A stretch of 64,000 bases of DNA, taken from Pseudonocardia humida (GTDB lineage Bacteria > Actinomycetota > Actinomycetes > Mycobacteriales > Pseudonocardiaceae). The translations under genes were made by a program, and so were the position numbers. The stretch lies in NCBI RefSeq assembly GCF_023898865.1, contig NZ_JAGSOV010000015.1, forward strand, positions 1 to 64,000. The letters are read 5' to 3'. The notes beneath the pieces are model-generated. The model searched no databases and was not told the DNA's origin. It was given only the letters and a program-made list of their open reading frames with translations. Shown here one piece after another: positions 50,085 through 57,579 of this stretch (position 1 is the stretch's first letter; every line of letters starts with the position of its first letter).

Positions 50085-50966
50085 TCATCGGGGTGCGACG
50101 AGGGCGTCCAGGCCGCGCTCCCGGGCCGTCACCGCGTCCTCGTCGTACTTGAGCACCGTGCCGAGCGTGCGTTCGGCGGCGGCGGCGTCCAGCTCCGCCA
50201 CGCCGAGCACGTGCAGCGCCGTGGTCCAGCTGATCGCTTCGGCCACGCCGGGGGGCTTGAGCAGGTCGAGGCCGCGCAGCCGCTGCACCGCCCCGGCCAC
50301 CCGACCGGCCAGCCACTGCGCCGCCCCCGGCACCCGGCGCCGGACGATCTCGGCGACGCGGTCGGGGTCGGGGTAGCCGATCCAGTGGTAGAGGCAGCGG
50401 CGCTTGAGGGCGTCGTGCAGGTCGCGGGTGCGGTTGGAGGTGAGCACCGCGACGGGCGGCACGATCGCCCGCCGCGTCCCCAGCTCCGGGATCGTGACCG
50501 CGGACTCGGCGAGCAGCTCGAACAGGAACGCCTCGAACTCGTCGTCGGCCCGGTCGATCTCGTCGATGAGCAGCACCGCGGGCCGGGGGCCGGGGTGGTC
50601 GATCGCGGCGAGCAACGGGCGGGCCAGCAGGTGCTCGGCGGTGAACAGGTCGGTGTCGCGCAGCTGCTCGCCGCGCGACTCGGCGAGCCGGATCGACAGC
50701 AGCTGGCGCGGGTAGTTCCACTCGTAGAGCGCCTCGGCGGCGGTGATGCCCTCGTAGCACTGCAGCCGCAGCAGCGGGGTGTCGAGCAGGTCGGCCAGCG
50801 CCTTGGCCGCCTGGGTCTTGCCGACGCCGGGCTCGCCCTCCAGCAGGATCGGCTGGCCCATCCGCACCGCCAGGAACAGGGCGGTGGCCAGGGAGTCGTC
50901 GGTCAGGTAGCCGGTGGCGTCGAGGCCGGCGCGCAGGGCGTCGACGTCGGCGGGGAGTCCGGTCAC
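50085..50966 (-). CDS. coxD: MoxR-family AAA+ ATPase (CoxD)
   Basis: A 293-residue AAA+ ATPase. Walker A is EGEPGVGKT, Walker B LLIDEIDRADDEFEAF, sensor 1 LTSNRTRDLHDALKRR; NYPRQLLSIRLAE is the MoxR insert. CoxD in Oligotropha rebuilds the copper-sulfur-molybdenum site of CO dehydrogenase. The GTG at 50966 overlaps the xdhC stop by 4 nt. Confidence 0.94.
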   Translation of the reverse strand: MTGLPADVDALRAGLDATGYLTDDSLATALFLAVRMGQPILLEGEPGVGKTQAAKALADLLDTPLLRLQCYEGITAAEALYEWNYPRQLLSIRLAESRGEQLRDTDLFTAEHLLARPLLAAIDHPGPRPAVLLIDEIDRADDEFEAFLFELLAESAVTIPELGTRRAIVPPVAVLTSNRTRDLHDALKRRCLYHWIGYPDPDRVAEIVRRRVPGAAQWLAGRVAGAVQRLRGLDLLKPPGVAEAISWTTALHVLGVAELDAAAAERTLGTVLKYDEDAVTARERGLDALVAPR

Positions 50967-52087
50967 CTCGGGTACCGGTCCGGGTCGGCCAGGTAGGCGT
51001 CGCGGCAGCCGGACCCGCAGAACCACACCGACCGGTCGCCGACAGCGACCGACGGCGTCGGCTCGGCCGCCACTACCTCCATCCCGCACACCGGGTCGAC
51101 CGCCGGCGCCTGCCGCGGCCGCGGCATCGCCCCGGGTAGCGGCCCGCCCGGTTCAGGAAGGCCACCTTGCTGAACCGGCGGGTCAGGAAGGTGGCCTTCC
51201 TGGCCTGTGTGGACCTGAAGGTGGCCTTCCTGAACCCGAGGTTCATGAAGGTGGCCTTCCCGAACCTGCGGGAGGGGGTCGGTGGAGCGGGCGGCCACGA
51301 TCTGCGCGTAGATCGACACGGCGATCTCGTTCGGCGTGCGGGCGCCGATGTCGAGCCCGGCCGGGGCGTGCACCCGCTCGACGTCGGCCGCCCCGCGGGC
51401 CGCCACCGCGCCGAGCACCCCGGCGGCGCGGGCGGGGCTGGCGACCAGGGCGATGTAGGGCACGCCCGCGGCCAGCGCGGCGGCCAGCACCTCCTCCTCG
51501 TCGTGGCCGTGCGAGGCCACGACGACGGCGGCGGGGTCGGCCCCGCCGGCGGCAGGCGGGGGGGACCCCACCCCCCCGGGGGGGGGGCGGCGCGCCCCCC
51601 CCCCGACGGCGGCGGTGTCGGCGGGCAGCGGCGCCGCCGGGTCGTCGACCACCCGGACGTCGTGGTCGAGCGCCCCGCCGAGGCGCACCAGTGCCCGCGC
51701 CACCGGCGACCGCCCGCAGACCAGCACCAGGGCGGGCGGCAGCACCGGCTCCAGGAAGATCTCCAGCGCCCCGCCGGACAGGCACGGGTTGTCCACCACC
51801 CGCACCCCGGGTGCCGCGGGCGTCGAGCCCGCGCCGCCCGGGGTGATCCGCAGGAGGCCGGCCTCCCCGGAGGTCAGCACGCGCAGCGACTCGGCGCGGG
51901 TCGTCGACTCCGCGCAGGAGCCCCCGACGAAGCCCTCGATCGTGCCGTCGGCCAGCACCAGCGCCTGGTCGCCCGGACGGGCGCTGGTGGGCCGCTCCGC
52001 GCGGACCACCGTGGCCAGCACGAACGGCGTGCGGCCCGTGCGCAGCCGGCTGGCCCGGTCGAGCAACCTGCCGTCGGCCATCGTCAT
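50963..52087 (-). CDS. XdhC/CoxI-family molybdenum cofactor maturation protein with YHS domain
   Basis: A 374-residue protein. N-terminal XdhC_CoxI domain (PFVLATVVRAERPTSARPGD, GFVGGSCAESTTRAES), Rossmann domain (LVLVCGRSPVARALVRLGG, VVVASHGHDEEEVLAAAL, VPYIALVASPARAAGV), and the typical end ARTPNEIAVSIYAQIVAAR at about 285. XdhC proteins bind and sulfurate Mo-cofactor for delivery to the large subunit. An in-frame decapeptide repeat (EGHL units) follows, then a YHS domain (DPVCGMEVVAAEP, FCGSGCRDAYLADPDRY) that may bind copper or iron. A Gly/Pro-rich insertion near residues 160-185 coincides with G and C homopolymers (51556-51603) and may be a sequencing artefact. Confidence 0.9.
   Translation of the reverse strand: MTMADGRLLDRASRLRTGRTPFVLATVVRAERPTSARPGDQALVLADGTIEGFVGGSCAESTTRAESLRVLTSGEAGLLRITPGGAGSTPAAPGVRVVDNPCLSGGALEIFLEPVLPPALVLVCGRSPVARALVRLGGALDHDVRVVDDPAAPLPADTAAVGGGARRPPPGGVGSPPPAAGGADPAAVVVASHGHDEEEVLAAALAAGVPYIALVASPARAAGVLGAVAARGAADVERVHAPAGLDIGARTPNEIAVSIYAQIVAARSTDPLPQVREGHLHEPRVQEGHLQVHTGQEGHLPDPPVQQGGLPEPGGPLPGAMPRPRQAPAVDPVCGMEVVAAEPTPSVAVGDRSVWFCGSGCRDAYLADPDRYPR
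51151..51260. repeat. In-frame ~30-bp GAAGGTGGCCTTCC repeats within xdhC
   Basis: About four units at roughly 51151, 51182, 51213 and 51241, each holding GAAGGTGGCCTTCC or GAAGGCCACC. In the protein they give EGHLxxxxxQ at ten-residue spacing (EGHLHEPRVQ, EGHLQVHTGQ, EGHLPDPPVQ, QGGLPEP). Confidence 0.85.
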
Positions 52088-52094
52088 CCGCCCG

Positions 52095-54521
52095 TCAGTC
52101 GATGGCCAGGTCGGTGCGGATCGGGTCGCCCCGCATCGCCCGCCACACGTGCGCCGGGGTGAGCGGCATGTCGGCGTGCCGGACGCCGATGGCGTCGAGC
52201 ACCGCGTTCACCACCGCGGGCGGCGACCCCACGGTGGCCGACTCCCCGACGCCCTTGGCCCCGATCGGGTGGTGCGGCGAGGGAGTGACGGTCTCCCCCA
52301 GCTCCCACGACGGGCACTCCATCGCGGTGGGCAGCAGGTAGTCCATGAACGACGCGCCGAGGTGGTTGCCGTCGGAGTCGAACGCCATGAGCTGCATCAG
52401 CGCCATGCCGACGCCGTCGGCGAGGCCGCCGTGCACCTGCCCCTCGACGATCATCGGGTTGATCCGCACCCCGCAGTCGTCGACGGCGATGAACCGGCGC
52501 ACCTTCACCTGCCCGGTGCCCGCGTCCACGTCGACGACGCAGATGTAGGCCCCGCACGGGTAGGTCAGGTTGGGCGGGTTGTAGACGCAGGTGGCGTCCA
52601 GGTGGCCCTCGACACCGTCGGGCAGCTCCAGGTCGGAGTGGGCGGCCATGGCGATGTCGGCGATCGCCGCGGACGCCGACGGGTCGCCGGCCACCTGGAA
52701 GCGGCCCTTCTCCCACTCCAGGTCGTCCGGCGAGACCTCCAGCATCGCCGCGGCGACGATCTTCGCCCGCTCCCGGACCTTGCGGGCCACCATCACGGTG
52801 GCGGCCCCGGACACCGGGGTGGACCGCGACGCGTAGGTGCCCAGCCCGAACGGGGTCTGGTCGGTGTCGCCCTGGACGACCTCGATGTCGTCGGGGGAGA
52901 TGCCCAGCTCCTGCGCCACGATCTGGGCGAAGGTCGTGGAGTGGCCCTGGCCCTGGCTCATGCAGGACAGCCGCAGCACCGCCTTGCCGGTGGGGTGCAC
53001 CCGCAGCTCGGCGCCGTCGGCCATGCCCAGGCCGAGGATGTCCATGGTCTTGCGCGGCCCGGCGCCGACGGCCTCGGTGAAGAACGAGATCCCGATCCCC
53101 ATCAGCTCGCCGCGCTCGCGCTTCTCGGCCTGCTCGCGGCGCAGCTCGGCGTAGCCGGCGATGTCGAGGGCCTTCTGCAGGGTCCTCGGGTAGTCGCCGG
53201 AGTCGTACTCCCAGCCCAGCGCCGTGGTGTACGGGAACTGCTCGGGCTGGACCAGGTTCTTCATCCGCAGCTCGGCCGGGTCCCAGCCCTGGTCGCGGGC
53301 CAGCACGTCGACCAGCCGTTCGATCAGGTACACGGCCTCGGTGATCCGGAACGAGCAGGCGTAGGCCACCCCGCCGGGCGCCTTGTTGGTGTAGACGCCG
53401 GTGACCTGGCAGTGCGCGGCGGCGATGTCGTAGGAGCCGCTGAACACGTGGAACAGCCCGGCCGGCATCTTGGACGGCTGCGCGGTGCCGTTGAAGGCGC
53501 CGTGGTCGGCGAGCACCTTCACCCGCACCCCGAGCAGCTTCCCGTCCTTCGTCGACGCGATCTCGCCGCGCATGTGGTAGTCGCGGGCGAACGAGGTCGC
53601 CATCAGGTTCTCCGAGCGGTCCTCCACCCACTTCACCGGCACGCCGGTGACGATCGTGCCGACGACCGCGCACACGTAGCCGGGGTAGATGCCGACCTTG
53701 TTGCCGAACCCGCCGCCGATGTCCGGCGCGATGATCTGGATCTTGTGCTCGGGCAGGCCCGCGACCAGCGCGTACACCGTGCGGTGGGCGTGCGGGGCCT
53801 GCGTCGTGGTGTAGACGACGAGCTTGCCGGTCACCGGGTCCATGCTGGCGATCGAGCCGCAGGTCTCCATCGGCGCCGGGTGCACCCGCGGGTAGAGCAT
53901 GTCGCACTCGGCGACGACGTCGGCGCGCGCGAAGACGTCGTCGGTGGCCGCGGCGTCGCCGGCCTCCCAGTCGAAGATGTGGTTGTCGGTGCGGCCGTCG
54001 AGGTCGTCGCGGATGACCGGGGCGCCCTCGTCGAGCGCGGTGCGCGCGTCGATGACGGCGTCGAGGGGCTCGTAGTCGACCTCGATCAGGCCGAGCGCGT
54101 CGCGCGCGGCGTAGCGGTCCTCGGCGACGACGAACGCCACCTCCTGGCCCTGGAAGCGCACCTTGTCGGTGGCCAGCACGGCCTGCACGTCGTGGCTGAG
54201 CGTCGGCATCCAGGCCAGCCCGAGCCCGGCCAGCGTCTCGCCGGTGATCACGGCCTTGACCTTGGGGTGCGCCTCGGCGGCGCTGGTGTCGATCGAGACG
54301 ATGCGTGCGTGCGCGAACGGGCTGCGCAGGATCGCCCCGTGCAGCATCCCGGGCAGCGCGATGTCGTCGAGGTAGCGGCCCTGGCCGCGGATGAACCGGG
54401 CGTCCTCCTTGCGCCGCATCGAGCCGTAGCCCATGGGCGTGGACGCGCAGACCTGGGTCGGGGCGACCTCGGTGGGGGCGGTGCCCGGGGCGTCGACGCC
54501 GGTGGTGTCGGTGGTGGTCAT
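52095..54521 (-). CDS. coxL: Aerobic carbon monoxide dehydrogenase, large subunit, form I
   Basis: An 808-residue molybdenum hydroxylase subunit. The active-site motif AYACSFR (386-392, Cys389 binds the Cu of the Mo-Cu site) is the form I signature of true CO oxidation (form II has AYRGAGR). Mo-pterin motifs include GGGFGNKVGIYPGY, MSQGQGHSTTFAQIVAQELG and the catalytic Glu760 in GVGESATVG. It oxidises CO to CO2 with electrons passing to CoxS and CoxM. ATG with GGAGG 7 nt upstream, overlapping the coxS stop by 4 nt. Confidence 0.97.
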   Translation of the reverse strand: MTTTDTTGVDAPGTAPTEVAPTQVCASTPMGYGSMRRKEDARFIRGQGRYLDDIALPGMLHGAILRSPFAHARIVSIDTSAAEAHPKVKAVITGETLAGLGLAWMPTLSHDVQAVLATDKVRFQGQEVAFVVAEDRYAARDALGLIEVDYEPLDAVIDARTALDEGAPVIRDDLDGRTDNHIFDWEAGDAAATDDVFARADVVAECDMLYPRVHPAPMETCGSIASMDPVTGKLVVYTTTQAPHAHRTVYALVAGLPEHKIQIIAPDIGGGFGNKVGIYPGYVCAVVGTIVTGVPVKWVEDRSENLMATSFARDYHMRGEIASTKDGKLLGVRVKVLADHGAFNGTAQPSKMPAGLFHVFSGSYDIAAAHCQVTGVYTNKAPGGVAYACSFRITEAVYLIERLVDVLARDQGWDPAELRMKNLVQPEQFPYTTALGWEYDSGDYPRTLQKALDIAGYAELRREQAEKRERGELMGIGISFFTEAVGAGPRKTMDILGLGMADGAELRVHPTGKAVLRLSCMSQGQGHSTTFAQIVAQELGISPDDIEVVQGDTDQTPFGLGTYASRSTPVSGAATVMVARKVRERAKIVAAAMLEVSPDDLEWEKGRFQVAGDPSASAAIADIAMAAHSDLELPDGVEGHLDATCVYNPPNLTYPCGAYICVVDVDAGTGQVKVRRFIAVDDCGVRINPMIVEGQVHGGLADGVGMALMQLMAFDSDGNHLGASFMDYLLPTAMECPSWELGETVTPSPHHPIGAKGVGESATVGSPPAVVNAVLDAIGVRHADMPLTPAHVWRAMRGDPIRTDLAID

Positions 54522-55012
54522 GCCTGGACCTCCTCGACCTCGACGCGCGCGGCGCGCTCCATCTCGGCGGCGGCCCGCACGGAGCGGACGATGTTCTCGT
54601 AGCCGGTGCACCGGCAGATCTGGCCGGAGATCGCGACACGGATCTCGGTGTCGGACGGGTCGGGGTTGCGGTCGAGCAGCGCGCGGCAGGTCATCATCAT
54701 CCCGGGCGTGCAGAACCCGCACTGCAGGCCGTGCTTGTCGCTGAAGCCCTGCTGGACCGGGTCGAGCCCGGCCGCGCCGGCCAGTCCCTCGACGGTGCGC
54801 ACCTCGCGCCCGTCGGCCATGACGGCCAGCACGGTGCACGACTTGACCGGCTGCCCGTCGAGCTGGACCACGCACACCCCGCAGTTGGAGGTGTCGCAGC
54901 CCCAGTGGGTGCCGGTGAGCCGCAGCTCGTCGCGCAGGAAGTGCACCAGCAGCAGCCGGGGCTCGACCTCGCGGGTGTGGGCGGCGCCGTTGACGGTGAC
55001 GGTGATCTGCAT
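54518..55012 (-). CDS. coxS: CO dehydrogenase small (2Fe-2S) subunit
   Basis: A 164-residue iron-sulfur protein. The plant-type 2Fe-2S site is GCDTSNCGVCVVQLDG with a further Cys in KSCTVLA; the second cluster is CGFCTPGMMM and CRCTGY. Electrons flow from CoxL to CoxM. ATG at 55012, 2 bp after the coxM stop. Confidence 0.97.
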   Translation of the reverse strand: MQITVTVNGAAHTREVEPRLLLVHFLRDELRLTGTHWGCDTSNCGVCVVQLDGQPVKSCTVLAVMADGREVRTVEGLAGAAGLDPVQQGFSDKHGLQCGFCTPGMMMTCRALLDRNPDPSDTEIRVAISGQICRCTGYENIVRSVRAAAEMERAARVEVEEVQA

Positions 55013-55014
55013 GC

Positions 55015-55890
55015 TCAGGCCTCCGATCCGCGGGCGCGGGCCGCGGCGCGGCGCAGTGCCCTGGTGGTGAGCTCGCCGGCGAGGTGGCGCTTGTAGTCCT
55101 CGGGTCCGCGCTGGTCGGCGGTGGGCCGCACGTGCTCGGCGGCGATCCGGCCCGCCTCGGCGAACCGCTCCTCGGTGGCCGGGCCGCCGCGCAGGAAGTC
55201 CTCGGCCTGCGGGGCGCAGAAGTGCGCGGCGCCGACCGCGGTCAGCCCGATGCCGACCTCGCCGACGGTGTCGCCGTCCAGCCACAGCGCCGCCCCACCG
55301 GCCGCGACCGCCCAGTCGCCGACGCGGCGCTCGACCTTCTCGTAGGCGCTGCCGCTGCCCGTGCGGATCGGGACCCGGACCTCGACGAGGATCTCCGCGT
55401 CGCCGACGACCGTCTGGTAGGGCCCGGTGTGGAACTCCCGCGCCGGCACCTCGCGCCGGCCGGACTCGCCCTCGATCACCGCGACGGCGTGCAGCGCGGT
55501 GAACGCCGCGGACAGGTCCTCGGACGGGTCGGCCTGGCACAGCGACCCGCCGATCGTGCCGCGGTTGCGCACGACCGGGTCGGCGATCACCCGCTCGGCG
55601 TCGACCAGGATCGGGAAGTGCTCGACGGCCAGGGGCGAGTCGAGCAGCTCGGCGTGCCGGACCATCGCCCCGATCCGCAGCGCGCCGTCGGTGATGCTGA
55701 TGCCGGTGAGCTCGTCCAGGTCGTTGATGTCGATCAACGTCTCCGGGTTGGCGATCCGCAGCTTCATCATCGGGATCAGGCTGTGGCCGCCGGCGACCAG
55801 CCGGGACTCCGGGCCGTACCGGGTGAGCAGGGCGATCGCGTGCCGGACTCCCGTCGCCCTCTCGTAGTCGAACTGGGCAGGCACCTGCAT
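55015..55890 (-). CDS. coxM: CO dehydrogenase medium (FAD) subunit
   Basis: A 291-residue flavoprotein of the molybdenum hydroxylase family. FAD loops LVAGGHSLIPMMKLR and NRGTIGGSLCQADPSEDL are as in CODH; a CO dehydrogenase flavoprotein C-terminal domain follows (ALWLDGDTVGEVGIGLTAVG). First gene of the cox operon, with the classical order M-S-L. ATG at 55890, GGGGAG 6 nt upstream. Confidence 0.96.
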   Translation of the reverse strand: MQVPAQFDYERATGVRHAIALLTRYGPESRLVAGGHSLIPMMKLRIANPETLIDINDLDELTGISITDGALRIGAMVRHAELLDSPLAVEHFPILVDAERVIADPVVRNRGTIGGSLCQADPSEDLSAAFTALHAVAVIEGESGRREVPAREFHTGPYQTVVGDAEILVEVRVPIRTGSGSAYEKVERRVGDWAVAAGGAALWLDGDTVGEVGIGLTAVGAAHFCAPQAEDFLRGGPATEERFAEAGRIAAEHVRPTADQRGPEDYKRHLAGELTTRALRRAAARARGSEA

Positions 55891-55966
55891 GGCGGGCTCC
55901 CCTCGGGCCGGACCCCCGTGTCCGGCGCTGCGAGCAGCGTGGCCGGGTCCGGCGGCCCGGACAACC

Positions 55967-55993
55967 ACCGGCTAAGCGTTCCCTTAAGCCGGT
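55967..55993. promoter_or_regulatory. Candidate LysR operator of the cox operon
   Basis: ACCGGCTAAG (55967-55976) and CTTAAGCCGGT (55983-55993) form an inverted repeat with a CTAAG/CTTAAG core, centred in the 125-bp divergent gap. Confidence 0.55.
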
Positions 55994-56015
55994 GTCGAGC
56001 ACCACAATCGCGTGA

Positions 56016-56957
56016 ATGACCTTGAACCAGCTCACGGCCTTCGTGCTGGTGGCGCGGCTGGGCTCGGTCAAGGCCGCGGCGACGACGCTGGACGTCAGCG
56101 AGCCCGCGGTCTCCCAGGCCCTCGCCGCGCTGCGCAAGCACTTCGACGACCAGCTCATCGTGCGCGGCGAGAGCGGCATGGAGCTGACCGAGGGCGGGCA
56201 GCGGCTGGTGACCATCGCCGCCCAGATCGTCGGGCTGGGGGTGGAGGCCGAGTCGGCCGTACGGTCGGCCAGCGGCGCCCCCGACCGGCTCCGCCTGGTC
56301 ACCTCCACCGACGTCGCCGAGTTCGTCGCCGGTCCCCTGTTCGACGCGTTCGGCACCCGCAGCGCCGGCGCCGTCGCGCTGACCACCGGTGTCGCCGGCG
56401 TCGCCGAGATGGGCGTGCTGGTGGCGCAACGGCTGGTCGACATGGCCATCGGCCCCGACCTGAGCGGCGTGCCGGGCCTGGTCAGCGAGCGCATCTTCCG
56501 CTGCCAGCTGGTCGTGCTCGGCGCCCCCGGCCACGCCCCGCTCGGACGGCCCGCGCAGTGGCACTGGTGCGTGGGCCCCAGCGGCACCGACCCGGACGGC
56601 GAGATCGGCCACCTGCTCCGGGCGCTCGGCGTCCCCGACGCGCGCCTGACCGTGTTCCCCAACCAGGCCGCGGCGTGGGACGCCGCCGCGCGCGGTGGCG
56701 GGGTGGCGCCGGGGCTGTCCCACCTGGCCGCCCACCACCTGCGGCGCCGGGAGCTGCAGGTGCTCGACGTGCCGCGCACCCCGGTGGAGCGGTACTGGTA
56801 CGCGAGCACGCTCCCGGCCGACCGGCGCCACCCGGCGGCGTCGGCGTTGCACCGGTTCCTGGGCACGCCCGAGGCGATGCGGCTGCTCAGCAGTCCCGGC
56901 TCGGGGGTCCCGGCGTCGACCTTCCGCCCGCCGGTGCACGTGACCATCTGGAGCTGA
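56016..56957 (+). CDS. LysR-family regulator, cox-linked
   Basis: A 313-residue LysR protein: HTH (MTLNQLTAFVLVARLGSVKA, DVSEPAVSQALAALRKHFDD), linker and effector domain (LVTSTDVAEFVAGPLFDAF, LVVLGAPGHAP). Transcribed away from coxM, so it probably activates the operon, as LysR proteins do for CODH in other bacteria. The effector (perhaps CO-related) is unknown. Confidence 0.92.
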   Translation: MTLNQLTAFVLVARLGSVKAAATTLDVSEPAVSQALAALRKHFDDQLIVRGESGMELTEGGQRLVTIAAQIVGLGVEAESAVRSASGAPDRLRLVTSTDVAEFVAGPLFDAFGTRSAGAVALTTGVAGVAEMGVLVAQRLVDMAIGPDLSGVPGLVSERIFRCQLVVLGAPGHAPLGRPAQWHWCVGPSGTDPDGEIGHLLRALGVPDARLTVFPNQAAAWDAAARGGGVAPGLSHLAAHHLRRRELQVLDVPRTPVERYWYASTLPADRRHPAASALHRFLGTPEAMRLLSSPGSGVPASTFRPPVHVTIWS

Positions 56958-57579
56958 TCCGGCGAGTCGATGGCCAGACGGTGTGCGCGGTGCCCCGGGA
57001 CACCCGACAACCCCGCCATCTCCCGAACCCCCGCCGGTCCCCTGGAGAAGTGCCCCCTGCTCGAGCTGAGGCCCGCCGGAGGCGCTCTTCACCCTCCTCC
57101 GAGGCGCTCTTCTCCCGGAGCGGACGCCGCGCGGACGCCCTCAGCAAGCAGGAACGCCACCGGGCGACGCGCCCAGCCTCATGACTACCCGTGGGCAAAG
57201 GCGGGGTGACGAGCGCCTCCGGCGGCACCTGCGCGGCGGGCGACCTCGGATCAAGCAGGGGCCTCGGGAGGGGAGTGGCGCTGCGCGCCGCTTCGCCTGG
57301 GCTCGCCTCGCGGCGCTGGCGCGCCGCCTCGGCGGAGCGAGAGTGGCTTTCCCGAACCACGTTGGACGAGAGTCACTTTCGCCCAACCAGGTGGGACGAG
57401 GGCGGCGAGGTACGGCGCGGCGGCCGTAGGCCGATCCGGGGCAACGTCGCTGAGGGTATGGACACGGTGACGCGCCGACGCAGTACTCTCCTCACTCCCC
57501 GCTGGCTTGAAGTTACTCCGCGTGATCACACTCAGCGTCATTCCCCGAATGGCTGACCCCATGATCACCGGGGAGATCG
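56958..57579. other. 622-bp intergenic region with repeats
   Basis: No gene with proper codon bias was found. It holds CGGAGGCGCTCTTC (57077-57090) and CCGAGGCGCTCTTC (57099-57112) as a 22-bp-period repeat, two tandem ~30-bp units CGAGAGTGGCTTTCCCGAAC and CGAGAGTCACTTTCGCCCAA (57339-57397), and G/C palindromes at 57270-57330. The last 130 bp, less GC-rich, should contain the conservon promoter. Confidence 0.7.

Noticed and set aside
51151..51260. CRISPR-like array of ~30-bp repeats
   Set aside because: Units are contiguous without unique spacers, self-complementary, and part of the xdhC reading frame.
52084..54639. Second long minus-strand frame overlapping coxL
   Set aside because: Arg/His-rich translation without domain; the other frame carries all CoxL motifs.
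56958..57579. Open frames of 80-160 residues in the repeat-rich gap
   Set aside because: They are low-complexity Arg/Ser/Pro with no start signal or domain, and vary with the repeats.
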